A stretch of 19,990 nt of DNA from FW021-bin31 sp036278455 (GCA_036278455.1 DASULB010000143.1:1-19990), one strand, 5' to 3'; counted from the stretch's first letter, positions 1 through 8,443 are shown. The notes: generated from the sequence alone by a model not told the origin. Made by a program: numbers and translations.

Positions 1-974
1 CGTTCCGGGGCATCCTTTAAATATTTGCCTGCATTTCTGAGGATAAAATCAACTTCTTTTTTCAATGCCCTAGGCTCCAGTGTATGTTCTTCCAACGGCG
101 TATCGGTAGTACCTGCCAACAGGTGGTTATGCCAGGGAACGACGAACAACACCCGGCCATCGTCCGTGGCGGGTATCATCAGTGCGCACTGCGTTGTTTG
201 TAAAAAATGGGGTGGCAACACCAGGTGCACGCCCTGACTGGGCTGTACGGTATGTTCCTCCGTTCCCGTATCCATTTTGTGTACATCGTCCACAAAGACA
301 CCCGTAGCGTTCACGACCGCCCTTGTCTGAAGATGGTAGGTGCGCCCATTTTCAAGATCAGTTGCTTCTACCCGATCCAACCTTCCGTTCCCGTCCTTTG
401 CCAGTGCCGTCACCCTCATGTAATTCACGACGGTTCCACCAAGATCCGTGCAGGTGGCAGCCAGACTTACCGCCATCCGTGCATCATCAAACTGGCCATC
501 ATAATAAAGCACTCCCCCTTTCAGTTTATCCTCCTTTACGCCCGACATACTTTCGATTACTTTCGTTTTACGCAGCCAGGAAGAATGACCTACCCGTTGA
601 CTTCCGGCCATCAGGTCATACAGCTTCAAACCGGCAGAATATTTTATGCGCTCCCACAAGCTGTAAACAGGAATGATAAAAGCCTGCTTCTTTGCTAAAT
701 GAGGTGCGTTCTTAAGAATATAGCCCCGTTCCATCAAGGCCTCCCGCACGAGTTGTAAATTCCCCTGTTCCAGGTAACGAACGCCGCCGTGCACCAACTT
801 GGTACTGCGGCTGGAAGTGCCCTTTGCAAAATCCGACTGCTCCAGCAGGAGCGTTTTATAGCCCCGTGAGGCCGCATCCACGGCAACGCCAAGACCGGTG
901 GCTCCCCCGCCAATAACAATCACATCCCACTTGTCGATCTTTTCTAATGTCTCCAATGATTTATTTCTGTCCAT
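1..974 (-). CDS. glpD: Aerobic glycerol-3-phosphate dehydrogenase, FAD-dependent (N-terminal 324 residues; 3' end outside window)
   Basis: Read from ATG at 974 on the minus strand, the frame stays open to the window edge. The product would oxidise sn-glycerol-3-phosphate to dihydroxyacetone phosphate, passing electrons through FAD to the quinone pool at the inner membrane. The sequence shows a Rossmann FAD site, GGGATGLG at residues 22-29, preceded by the beta strand WDVIVIG. The family signature SSRSTKLVHGGVRYLE follows at about 54-69. Further on are the conserved NATGVFVDD and a WHNHLLAGTTDTP segment near the C-terminal edge. Family members are usually 500-560 aa, so roughly 60% is present. 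A strong promoter lies 79 bases upstream, and the divergent neighbour is a DeoR/GlpR-type regulator, which fits control by glycerol-3-phosphate. The family is very clear; only the C-terminal domain is unseen. Confidence 0.95.
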   Translation of the reverse strand, partial: MDRNKSLETLEKIDKWDVIVIGGGATGLGVAVDAASRGYKTLLLEQSDFAKGTSSRSTKLVHGGVRYLEQGNLQLVREALMERGYILKNAPHLAKKQAFIIPVYSLWERIKYSAGLKLYDLMAGSQRVGHSSWLRKTKVIESMSGVKEDKLKGGVLYYDGQFDDARMAVSLAATCTDLGGTVVNYMRVTALAKDGNGRLDRVEATDLENGRTYHLQTRAVVNATGVFVDDVHKMDTGTEEHTVQPSQGVHLVLPPHFLQTTQCALMIPATDDGRVLFVVPWHNHLLAGTTDTPLEEHTLEPRALKKEVDFILRNAGKYLKDAPE

Positions 975-1052
975 GCCTGAATTTTCTGCGGTGATGTCTG
1001 TTCCCTTTTGTTTTGCGCCGTTTCCATGCTTATTTCCGAAGTATTTCGTAAG

Positions 1053-1084
1053 CAAAAGTAATAAATGAAAATATCAAATGCAAA
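1053..1084 (-). promoter_or_regulatory. Bacteroidota-type promoter of glpD
   Basis: On the minus strand TTTG (1084-1081) is followed by a 20-base spacer and TACTTTTG (1060-1053). This matches the primary-sigma consensus of Bacteroidota, TTTG-N19/21-TAnnTTTG. Transcription would start near 1046, leaving a leader of about 70 bases before the ATG at 974. Confidence 0.75.
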
Positions 1085-1286
1085 CACATGATATCTGCTA
1101 TCACTCAAATACATTATCCGACTGATGGCGATCAATTTACAGCTTATTGATAATCATTATACTGTGTATCGTACGTTACCATAAACTCAAAAATTGACAC
1201 TTATTTTAGATCATTTTAAATTATTTCATTTTATATTTTTAAGGTTTGCAGCGGTTTCTTCTGTGACGGATAAAGCAGGTTTCCAA
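1085..1286. other. AT-rich divergent intergenic region between glpD and the DeoR-type regulator
   Basis: No coding sequence is supported here. The stretch is AT-rich and holds a perfect 11-base palindrome, ATAATCATTAT at 1150-1160, and a CGTACG palindrome near 1170. Such sites lie where an operator for the divergent repressor would be expected, but DeoR-family operators vary too much for me to assign one. A TTGACA-like string near 1194 is probably not meaningful in Bacteroidota. Confidence 0.4.
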
Positions 1287-1362
1287 TGTGATCCCGACAG
1301 GATCCAAACCTGTAACCTTCCGATCCGTAGTCAGATATTCTATTCATTACCAGATTTGCCAA
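1287..1362 (-). pseudogene. Decayed tRNA-Arg(ACG) remnant
   Basis: The minus strand holds the 3' half of a tRNA. The anticodon arm is TCTGA-CTACGGA-TCGGA (1335-1319; one G.U pair), with anticodon ACG for arginine. The T arm is ACAGG-TTTGGAT-CCTGT (1313-1297), and the 3' acceptor strand CGGGATC plus discriminator A ends at 1289. Two invariant T-loop bases are changed: the usual TTCGAAT is TTTGGAT, so C56 and A58 are lost. Upstream of 1335 a D-arm-like AGAAT and TAGTT can be traced, but extra bases are inserted and no 5' acceptor strand GATCCCG exists. The antisense translation gives the familiar tRNA-shadow peptide DRIQTCNLPIRSQ. The gene cannot make a normal tRNA. It is probably a mutated copy or a leftover of integration at a tRNA-Arg 3' end; the outer boundary is approximate. 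Confidence 0.8.
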
Positions 1363-1370
1363 CTATCCGC

Positions 1371-1378
1371 TACATTTG
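1371..1378 (+). promoter_or_regulatory. Possible -7 element of the DeoR/GlpR-type regulator gene
   Basis: TACATTTG matches the Bacteroidota -7 consensus TAnnTTTG exactly but ends only 5 bases before the ATG at 1384, so a transcript from it would be leaderless or nearly so. No TTTG sits at the usual 19-21 base distance (one lies 12 bases upstream). It may be chance or a weak promoter. Confidence 0.35.
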
Positions 1379-1383
1379 CGTAT

Positions 1384-2148
1384 ATGTTATCCATTGCTAA
1401 ACGGCATGAGGCCATCCTCGACAAACTCCAGCTGGAAGGATATGTGAATGTGCTTGACCTGTGCAAAGGACTGGATGTCTCCGCCGTCACCATCCGCAAA
1501 GACCTGAAACTGCTGGAAGACAAAGGATTGCTCTTCCGGTCACACGGCGGGGCCTCCCTGCATAACCCATACATCAACGAGCGACCGGTAAATGAAAAGG
1601 AGCATGTGCGGGCAGATGAAAAAAACAGGATCGGCATCGCTGCAGCCGGGACCATTATCCATGATGATGCCATCATCATCGCTTCGGGTACTACCGTAAT
1701 GGCGCTGGCCAGGCACATTAAACCCCTGGGCCATCTTACCGCGATCACCGCTTCTTTGAGTGTGGCGCTGGAATTGAACCGCCATCCGGAAATAGAGGTG
1801 ATGCAGCTGGGCGGCACCCTGCGCAAAAGCTCTTCCTCAGTGGCTGGTCTGTTCGGTGAATCCATGCTGGAGCATTTTTCCTGCAGCAAATTGTTCCTGG
1901 GCATTGACGGCATTGACCTGGAGTTTGGGCTTACCACCACCAACATGATGGAAGCACATCTCAATCAAAAAATGATGCAGGCCGCCCAGAAAACAATTGT
2001 GCTGGCCGATTCCAGTAAGTTTGGCCGCCGGGGCTTCGGCAAAATAGGCACCCTCGAAGAACTGGACCAGATCATCACCGACAAGGATGCCCCCTCCCAT
2101 TTTATCAAGGCCCTGGAAGAAAAAGGTATTGAAGTGATCCTCGTCTGA
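1384..2148 (+). CDS. DeoR/GlpR-family transcriptional repressor
   Basis: The product is a 254-residue cytoplasmic regulator, the normal length for this family. Residues 6-56 form the N-terminal helix-turn-helix, with DLCKGLDVSAVTIRKDLKLLE as recognition region ending in the signature FRSHGGA (51-57). The rest is a DeoR sensor domain, which in this family binds phosphorylated sugars, with IASGTTVMALA and FLGIDGID as typical blocks. The open frame extends upstream to 1288, but that part is antisense to a tRNA remnant. The ATG at 1384 gives MLSIAKRHEAILDKL, which aligns with the standard family start. The gene is divergent from glpD, as glpR-type regulators often are, so repression of glpD is the natural inference. 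The effector is not visible from sequence, so I give no gene symbol. Confidence 0.92.
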   Translation: MLSIAKRHEAILDKLQLEGYVNVLDLCKGLDVSAVTIRKDLKLLEDKGLLFRSHGGASLHNPYINERPVNEKEHVRADEKNRIGIAAAGTIIHDDAIIIASGTTVMALARHIKPLGHLTAITASLSVALELNRHPEIEVMQLGGTLRKSSSSVAGLFGESMLEHFSCSKLFLGIDGIDLEFGLTTTNMMEAHLNQKMMQAAQKTIVLADSSKFGRRGFGKIGTLEELDQIITDKDAPSHFIKALEEKGIEVILV

Positions 2149-2265
2149 ATGTGATATGCTCATTCCAAAACGCTCATGAAAACGAACTATCGTAAAAGGA
2201 CTATCCCGGATCCCTTACCGGAACAAAGACGATAAAACCTGAAACGACGAAATCCCTTTTTTACC

Positions 2266-2273
2266 TACTTTTG
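2266..2273 (+). promoter_or_regulatory. -7 promoter element of the alpha-oxoamine synthase gene
   Basis: TACTTTTG matches TAnnTTTG and lies 53 bases before the ATG at 2327. No clear -33 TTTG is found at the standard spacing, so only the downstream half is convincing. The leader would be about 45 bases and AT-rich. Confidence 0.5.
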
Positions 2274-2326
2274 CATCAGTTTTATTATATTTAATTTAAA
2301 ATTACATCACCTACACACAACACACC

Positions 2327-3568
2327 ATGGATATATTTGACAAGCTGCACAAAGACCTGGGGAATATCGGTAAACACTCCGACAGGGCGCACGGTTATTT
2401 TACTTTTCCCAAACTGGAAGGAGAGATTGGAAGCCGCATGTTATTTCGCGGTAAAGAAAAGGTCGTCTGGAGCCTGAACAATTACCTGGGACTCGCCAAC
2501 CATCCCGAGGTACGCAAAGCGGATGCGGAAGCGGCCGCCCAATACGGCCTGGCCTATCCCATGGGTGCCCGCATGATGAGCGGGAACTCAGAAGCTCATG
2601 TGAAGCTGGAAAATGAATTGTCCGACTTCGTTCGCAAAGAAGATACCATCCTGCTGAACTACGGTTACCAGGGCATCATGAGCGCGATCGATGCGGTATG
2701 CGACCGCCGCGATGTCATCGTTTACGACAGTGAATCACATGCCTGTATCATAGACGGCGTAAGGTTACATCCCGGACACCGGTACGTCTTCAAACACAAT
2801 GACATGGAGGACTGCAAAAAACAACTGAAACGGGCGACCGAGCTGGCGGCCAAAACAGGGGGCGGCATCCTGGTGATCACCGAAGGCGTTTTTGGCATGG
2901 CGGGTGACCAGGGCAAATTGGCCGAGATCATCTCCATGAAGAAAAAATACAATTTCCGACTGATGGTCGACGACGCGCATGGTTTCGGTACCATGGGCAA
3001 GACCGGTGCAGGCACGGGCGAAGAGCAGGGCGTACAGGACGACATAGACCTCTATTTCTCCACCTTCGCCAAATCAATGGCATCCATCGGTGCCTTCATG
3101 AGCGCTGAAAAATCCATCGTCACTTACCTGCGGTACAACGTCCGGTCACAGATATTCGCCAAATCACTGCCCATGCCTATTGTACTGGGTAATCTTAAAA
3201 GGCTGGAGCTGTTGCGTTCCGAGCCCATACATAAGCAGCAGCTTTGGAACGTGGTCAATAAGTTACAGAGTGGATTGCGGGAAAGAGGCTTTAACATCGG
3301 CCATACCAACTCTCCGGTAACACCTGTTTATCTCACGGGCGACATCCCGGAGGCAACCGCCATGGCAGGAGACCTGCGGGAAAATTACGATATCTTTTGT
3401 TCCATTGTGGTCTATCCTGTCATTCCCAAGGGACAGATCATCTACCGGTTGATCCCCACGGCGGTACATACCGATGAAGACATACAGCTAACGCTGGAAG
3501 GATTTTCAGAGGCCAAGAAAAAACTGGACTCCGGTGTTTACAAAGTAAGCGAGATTCCGGTGTTATAA
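2327..3568 (+). CDS. PLP-dependent alpha-oxoamine synthase, serine palmitoyltransferase-like (or cysteate acyltransferase)
   Basis: The 413-residue cytoplasmic enzyme belongs to the fold-type I PLP family that condenses an amino acid with an acyl-CoA/ACP and releases CO2 (SPT, Kbl, BioF, HemA). Key sites are visible: SESHACIIDG with the PLP-stacking H138, VDDAHGFG (215-221; most relatives have DEAHG), and FSTFAKSMASIGAF with Schiff-base K249. The segment ARMMSGNSEAHVKLE (81-95) resembles the family's GSRFLNGT..H..LE. The TFAKSMASIGAF motif is closest to bacterial SPTs (TFSKSLASIGGF) rather than Kbl or BioF. Bacteroidota use such enzymes for sphingolipid bases or, with cysteate, for the sulfonolipid base capnine. 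The sequence alone does not decide between serine and cysteate. No kbl/tdh, bio or hem genes are adjacent. It appears monocistronic, with a terminator at 3711. Confidence 0.85.
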   Translation: MDIFDKLHKDLGNIGKHSDRAHGYFTFPKLEGEIGSRMLFRGKEKVVWSLNNYLGLANHPEVRKADAEAAAQYGLAYPMGARMMSGNSEAHVKLENELSDFVRKEDTILLNYGYQGIMSAIDAVCDRRDVIVYDSESHACIIDGVRLHPGHRYVFKHNDMEDCKKQLKRATELAAKTGGGILVITEGVFGMAGDQGKLAEIISMKKKYNFRLMVDDAHGFGTMGKTGAGTGEEQGVQDDIDLYFSTFAKSMASIGAFMSAEKSIVTYLRYNVRSQIFAKSLPMPIVLGNLKRLELLRSEPIHKQQLWNVVNKLQSGLRERGFNIGHTNSPVTPVYLTGDIPEATAMAGDLRENYDIFCSIVVYPVIPKGQIIYRLIPTAVHTDEDIQLTLEGFSEAKKKLDSGVYKVSEIPVL

Positions 3569-3710
3569 AATAAGTGCTGCTTGTGTGATATCCCATACGC
3601 TTGCATGACTGCTCTTTCCCGCTATCTTAGAAAAACCGTCCGAACAAGTTTACCATCTGTTTGGGCGAGGTTTATTTTATCCTGCGCATATGCGATAAAA
3701 CATAAGCAAA

Positions 3711-3742
3711 AAAAGCCTCCTATCAAGAGGCTTTCTTATTTT
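3711..3742 (+). terminator. Rho-independent terminator after the alpha-oxoamine synthase gene
   Basis: The perfect stem AAAGCCTC (3712-3719) / GAGGCTTT (3727-3734), with a 7-base loop, is followed by CTTATTTT. It lies 142 bases after the stop at 3568 and its stem ends 31 bases before the ATG of the next gene. Confidence 0.75.
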
Positions 3743-3765
3743 AAACGACTTTCAAGCTTTCACGT

Positions 3766-5955
3766 ATGAAAAAAATGCTTTACCTGCTTCTGTTTTTTAC
3801 CTGTTTATCCGCCGTGCCGCTCTTTGCGCAAAACAAGCAGATCACCATTGCCGATATTTATAAAAACCACACCTTTCAGGCAGAAAACATAGCGGGCTTC
3901 AATTCCATGAAGGATGGCAGGTACTACACCGAGATCGACGATGAAGGAAACCTGGTCAAAAAAAGCTTTGTCACCGGGAATACCACAGACACCCTGGTGC
4001 GCGCCGATGAGATCAAGACACCTGACGGGAAAACCCTGCAACCTGACAATTATCAATTCTGCAAAGACGAAAGTAAGATCCTGATCAACACCCGGATCCA
4101 CCACATTTACCGTCGTTCTTATTCCGCTATTTCCTATGTCTATGACCTGAAAACAAAAAAGTTGTACCAAGTCTCCCCGGATCCGGTACTGCACGCCGAT
4201 TTCTCTCCGGATGGGAGCAAGGTGGCTTACGTCAGGAACAACGATCTTTATTACAGGGACCTGACCACAGGCAAAGAAACGCGCGTCACCCATGACGGCA
4301 GGCGTAACCACATCATCAATGGGAACTGCGACTGGGTATATGAAGAGGAGTTTGAATTTACCAGGGCCTTCCAATGGAGCCCCCAGGGCGATAAGATCGC
4401 CTACTACCGTTTTGATGAAAGCCGCGTTCCCCTTTATACCATTCCTTTTTATACCGATACCAGCAATTATCCCACACTCTATACCTATAAATATCCCAAG
4501 GCAGGAGAGCCCAATTCAATCGTCACCATTCATGTCTTTGATCTGAATACGGGAAAGAAACAGAACATGGATGTGGGTAAAAACACCGACCAGTACATTC
4601 CCCGCATCAAATGGACTACTGACAACAATACGCTTTGCATTTTCAGGATGAACCGCCTGCAAAACAAGCTGGAATTATTACTGGACAACGCGGCGACGGG
4701 ACAATCCCGGGTGCTTTATACGGACACTGACAAGTGGTACATCGATGAAACCCTGCTGGACGACCTGTTTTTCCTGAAAGACGGCAAACATTTTATCATC
4801 GTCAATGAAGGTGATGGCTGGCAGCACGCCTATCTCTATGACATGCAGGGCCACCAGATCCACAAACTCACGGCAGGCCACTGGGATGTGGATAAGATCG
4901 CGGGCATCGACCAGGTCCATTCACGGCTATATTTTACCGCGGCTTATCATTCTCCCATGGACCGTCAGTTGTTTTCCGTAAACTTCAATGGAAAAAAGCT
5001 AAAACAACTCACCTCCAAACGCGGATGGCATACGGTACAGTTTAACGCCGATCAAACTTATTACCTGGATAATTATTCCAACATCAATACCCCACCGGTC
5101 TTTACGATCTGCGATCACACCGGAAAAGTCATCCGGCAATTGCAGGATAACCTTGCCCTGCGTTACAGATTGAGCGAATATGATCTTTCGAAAGCGCGAT
5201 TTCTAAAGATCCCGAATGCGGAAGGAGTGAAACTAAACGCCTATATGTTAATGCCCTCTGACTTTGATTCCACCAAAAAATATCCCGTGCTGTTTATGAA
5301 CTATGGCGGCCCCGGCTCCCAGTCCGTGAAAGACAGCTGGGGTACCGCATTCATCTGGCAGCAGATGCTGGCGGAGAAAGGTTACATCATCGTCTGCGTG
5401 GACAATACGGGTACGGGCTTTCGGGGGGAAGTGTTCAAAAAGAAATATACTTACCTGCAATTAGGCTGGAAGGAAATCCATGATCAGATGGACGCGGCCC
5501 GCTGGCTATACCACCATTACAGTTATGTGGATTCAGCGCGCATCGGTCACTGGGGCTGGAGTTTTGGTGGCTTTATGAGCTGTCTGGCCATCACAGTGGG
5601 CACAGATGTCTTTCATACTGCCATTGCCGTGGCACCTGTGACCGACTGGCGTTATTATGACAACATCTACACCGAGCGTTACATGCGGACCCCGCAGGAG
5701 AACCCGAAGGGATATGACAAGACATCTCCCATCAACTACGCGAAAAAATTAAAAGGCAAGTTTCTCATTATTCACGGAACCGGAGATGACAACGTCCACT
5801 TTCAGAACAGCACGATGTTTAGCGAGGCCCTTAGACAGGCCGACAAACAATTCGCCCAGGCCTATTATCCCAATAACAACCATGGCATTTATGGCGGCAA
5901 TACCCGCATGCAGCTTTTCACCCGCATGACGAATTTTATTTTGAAAAACCTGTAG
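3766..5955 (+). CDS. Secreted dipeptidyl peptidase IV, S9B family
   Basis: The 729-residue enzyme removes N-terminal dipeptides, typically X-Pro, in the periplasm or at the cell surface. Residues 1-21 form a Sec signal peptide (MKK, hydrophobic core, cleavage after LFA). A beta-propeller domain follows and contains the DPP-IV glutamate motif DWVYEEEF (189-196) that binds the substrate amino terminus. The C-terminal alpha/beta-hydrolase domain has GHWGWSFGG with nucleophile S599, GTGDDNVH with D674, and NNHG with H706, so the triad is complete. The YTERYM motif before the lid is also DPP-IV-like. Length matches bacterial DPP-IV. The start follows a terminator hairpin by only 31 bases and no clear promoter is seen between them. 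It converges with bglX across a shared hairpin. Confidence 0.95.
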   Translation: MKKMLYLLLFFTCLSAVPLFAQNKQITIADIYKNHTFQAENIAGFNSMKDGRYYTEIDDEGNLVKKSFVTGNTTDTLVRADEIKTPDGKTLQPDNYQFCKDESKILINTRIHHIYRRSYSAISYVYDLKTKKLYQVSPDPVLHADFSPDGSKVAYVRNNDLYYRDLTTGKETRVTHDGRRNHIINGNCDWVYEEEFEFTRAFQWSPQGDKIAYYRFDESRVPLYTIPFYTDTSNYPTLYTYKYPKAGEPNSIVTIHVFDLNTGKKQNMDVGKNTDQYIPRIKWTTDNNTLCIFRMNRLQNKLELLLDNAATGQSRVLYTDTDKWYIDETLLDDLFFLKDGKHFIIVNEGDGWQHAYLYDMQGHQIHKLTAGHWDVDKIAGIDQVHSRLYFTAAYHSPMDRQLFSVNFNGKKLKQLTSKRGWHTVQFNADQTYYLDNYSNINTPPVFTICDHTGKVIRQLQDNLALRYRLSEYDLSKARFLKIPNAEGVKLNAYMLMPSDFDSTKKYPVLFMNYGGPGSQSVKDSWGTAFIWQQMLAEKGYIIVCVDNTGTGFRGEVFKKKYTYLQLGWKEIHDQMDAARWLYHHYSYVDSARIGHWGWSFGGFMSCLAITVGTDVFHTAIAVAPVTDWRYYDNIYTERYMRTPQENPKGYDKTSPINYAKKLKGKFLIIHGTGDDNVHFQNSTMFSEALRQADKQFAQAYYPNNNHGIYGGNTRMQLFTRMTNFILKNL

Positions 5956-5978
5956 CCCGGCTGTTTAGCTCGCCAGAC

Positions 5979-6015
5979 AAAAAGGCCTTATGCTTGCATG
6001 CATAAGGCCTTTTTT
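5979..6015. terminator. Bidirectional terminator between the DPP-IV gene and bglX
   Basis: A perfect 15-bp stem pairs 5979-5993 with 6000-6014 around the 6-base loop TTGCAT. The stem begins with A5 and ends with T5-T6, so either strand ends in a U-tract. It sits between two convergent genes, 23 bases after one stop and 19 before the other. Confidence 0.92.
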
Positions 6016-6033
6016 GCAAATAAAGATCATCCT

Positions 6034-8424
6034 TTATCTGGCGATCACATCAAATTTCTCTTTTAGCTGGATGTCCTCCGATGAAGATCCGATCATGGCG
6101 GTAAACCAGCCAGGTTCTTCGGTGAATTTCATTTGTCTGTCATACAGGCCCAGGTCATGCGGCGTGATGGTAAAAGTAACGGGTTTTGATTCACCCGGTG
6201 CAAGGCTCAGGCGCGTAAAGCCACGGAGCTTTTTCACATAAGTGGTCACACTGCTGAGTTCATCATCAATATATAATTGCGGCACGGCATCGCCCTTCAC
6301 CCCCCCGGTGTTGGTCACCGTAAAGGATAGCTTTATATCCTGTCCTGCCTTTGGCTTTAAGGGTGTCACTGTCAGACCACTGTATTTAAAAGTCGTATAA
6401 CTGAGACCGTAACCAAACGGATAAAGAAAGCCTTTCACCCGTGCCCTGCCGGAACCTTCATCACCGGGCTTCATGGGAAAGGTCAGAATTGCCTGCCCGG
6501 CTGATTTTGGGAAAGGAATGGCTAATTTCCCACCGGGGTTATATTTGCCGAACAGCACATCGGCGATGGCCGTCCCCGTAGCTTCCCCCAGGTACCAGGT
6601 CTCCACGATCGCCGGAACATTGGCCACCGCCCAGTTAATGGTGAGCGGTCTGCCGTTTACAAGCAACAGGACAACCGGCTTCCCGGTAGCGGCCACCGCT
6701 TCCAGCAACTGCTCCTGATGACCCGGAAGGTCCAGGCTTACCCTGCTGTGACTTTCTCCTATGGTCTTACTGCCATCGCCCAGGGCCATGATCACTACAT
6801 CGGAGCGGCGCGCCACCGCTACGGCGGAATCAATGGAAGCCTTTTCCTGATCGGTCAACGGAAAATGCTCCACATCGCTTTCGGGGAAATGGGGGTCGGT
6901 ATGATTGATGCCTTTGGCGTAAAGCAGCTTCACACTGGCGGGGACGGCTTCTTTGACGCCTTCAAAGATGCTCTTCACATCAAAATCCGAAGGTCCGTAA
7001 CCGGTACGCAAACTCTTCACTTCCTTTGCATTGGGCCCGACCACCGCCAGTGTTTTTATTTTTGACGCGTCCAAAGGCAACAGGTGACCTTCATTCTTTA
7101 GCAACACGATGGCCTCGTGGGCCGCCCGGAGTGCCAGTTTCTGTGACGAAGGATTGTTGACGATGGTGTCGGCTGCTTTCGGGTCCTTCACATAGGGGTG
7201 ATCAAATAAACCCAGCCGGTATTTTACACTTAATACCTCGGCCACCCTTTTATTGATCACGCTCATGGGTATCTTTCCTTTTTTTACCGCGTCGATCAGC
7301 GGATCAATGTAATCGGTGGATTTTGTAAAATCGGTCCGCACGTCCAGGCCGGCTTCCAACACCTGGCGGATGGCGTCTTCATAGTCGGGCGCCACATGGT
7401 GCTTTTGGTAAACATATTCCACCGCGCGGCTGTCGGATACGACATACCCGTTAAAACCGTATTCCTTTCTCAGGATATCGGTCATAAATTTCTTGCTCGC
7501 AATGATCGGTACGCCATCGTATTCATTATAGGAGGCCATGACGCCCAGGGGATGCTCCTTTTCAATGACTTCGCGAAAGGGCTCCAGGTATATCTCCCGC
7601 ATTTCCCTCGGCGCCACACGGGGATGGGTGCGGACCCCGCCGTCGCGACCGCCGACGGGGATGCTGTAAACGGCGAAATGCTTGAGGGTGGAGGCGACAT
7701 CATGGCTTTGGATCCCCGCGATCATGGCGTCGCCCAACTGACCGCAGAGGTAAGGCGAAGACCCATAACAGGATTCCACCCGGCCCCACCTCGGATCGCT
7801 GCTGACATCCATTTCCGGCGCGTAGATGTTGGTATAGCCCAGCGCCCTGGCTTCCTTTCCTTCCACGTCGCCGATGGCGCGGATCAGCGGTTTGTCAAAA
7901 GTGCTTCCCTGTCCCGTTTCCCTGGGAAAGGCGGTCGCTTTTTCGTGTTTCAGACCCGCGATGCCTTCGTCCGTGAAGTCAACGGGAATACCAAGGCGGG
8001 TATCTTCGACAAAGAAGCGCTGGATTTTGTTGATGGCCCCGGCATGCGCTGAATAAGGGAGTGAAAAGACCTTTGATTTACGTTGGCCGGTCAGTTGCTC
8101 GTCGATGTTGGCGATGCCATTGGCCCAGATTTCATTTTTCCATTCCGGTGTGGGAAGGGAATCTTTCAGCACGGCGCCATAGCCATATAAAGTGGTCAGC
8201 TGACAGGCCTTTTCCGTCAGGTTCATCCTTGAAACCAGGTCCTGCACACGTTTCGCCACCGGCTGGGAGGCATCTTCATACACTTCTTTTTTACCGTCCT
8301 TATTCAGGTCTGTCCATCCTTTGTGATAAATATCCTTCTTTGCCGCCTGCTGGGCCGTAGCCGACAAGGCAGGCAAAAGGATCATTACCGAGGCCAGGGG
8401 GGCCATCCATTTATGTTGTTTCAT
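6034..8424 (-). CDS. bglX: Secreted beta-glucosidase, glycoside hydrolase family 3 (BglX-like)
   Basis: The 796-residue periplasmic enzyme hydrolyses beta-linked glucosides or related terminal sugars. A signal peptide covers residues 1-25 (MKQHKWM, hydrophobic core, SATAQQ). A calcium-binding-like DxNxDGxxxxYED segment follows at 39-51, as in many GH3 proteins. The GH3 N-terminal barrel carries the nucleophile D331 in GYVVSDSRA. The C-terminal alpha/beta domain has the KNEGHLLPLD entry and GDGSKTIGESHSR, where the acid/base glutamate is expected. A fibronectin-III-like domain ends the protein, starting near the GFLYPFGYGLSYTTF motif. The open frame runs upstream to 8556, but ATG at 8424 gives the signal peptide directly and a promoter-like site just upstream. 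It stands alone, not in a SusC/SusD locus, so the natural glycan is unknown; GH3 specificity cannot be read from sequence alone. Confidence 0.93.
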   Translation of the reverse strand: MKQHKWMAPLASVMILLPALSATAQQAAKKDIYHKGWTDLNKDGKKEVYEDASQPVAKRVQDLVSRMNLTEKACQLTTLYGYGAVLKDSLPTPEWKNEIWANGIANIDEQLTGQRKSKVFSLPYSAHAGAINKIQRFFVEDTRLGIPVDFTDEGIAGLKHEKATAFPRETGQGSTFDKPLIRAIGDVEGKEARALGYTNIYAPEMDVSSDPRWGRVESCYGSSPYLCGQLGDAMIAGIQSHDVASTLKHFAVYSIPVGGRDGGVRTHPRVAPREMREIYLEPFREVIEKEHPLGVMASYNEYDGVPIIASKKFMTDILRKEYGFNGYVVSDSRAVEYVYQKHHVAPDYEDAIRQVLEAGLDVRTDFTKSTDYIDPLIDAVKKGKIPMSVINKRVAEVLSVKYRLGLFDHPYVKDPKAADTIVNNPSSQKLALRAAHEAIVLLKNEGHLLPLDASKIKTLAVVGPNAKEVKSLRTGYGPSDFDVKSIFEGVKEAVPASVKLLYAKGINHTDPHFPESDVEHFPLTDQEKASIDSAVAVARRSDVVIMALGDGSKTIGESHSRVSLDLPGHQEQLLEAVAATGKPVVLLLVNGRPLTINWAVANVPAIVETWYLGEATGTAIADVLFGKYNPGGKLAIPFPKSAGQAILTFPMKPGDEGSGRARVKGFLYPFGYGLSYTTFKYSGLTVTPLKPKAGQDIKLSFTVTNTGGVKGDAVPQLYIDDELSSVTTYVKKLRGFTRLSLAPGESKPVTFTITPHDLGLYDRQMKFTEEPGWFTAMIGSSSEDIQLKEKFDVIAR

Positions 8425-8443
8425 GTTCAATTGATTTTGGCGC

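Noticed and set aside
1194..1228. TTGACA-like sigma-70 promoter
   Set aside because: Bacteroidota primary sigma factor uses TTTG/TAnnTTTG; the AT-rich background makes a chance match likely.
1287..1362. Functional tRNA-Arg gene
   Set aside because: The T-loop lacks C56 and A58, and no 5' strand pairs with the CGGGATC acceptor strand; only a remnant is supported.
1288..1383. N-terminal extension of the DeoR-type regulator
   Set aside because: The added residues are antisense translation of the tRNA remnant; family members begin at the ATG at 1384.
3581..3769. 62-codon plus-strand frame between the synthase and DPP-IV genes
   Set aside because: It runs through a terminator hairpin, overlaps the DPP-IV start, and matches no family.
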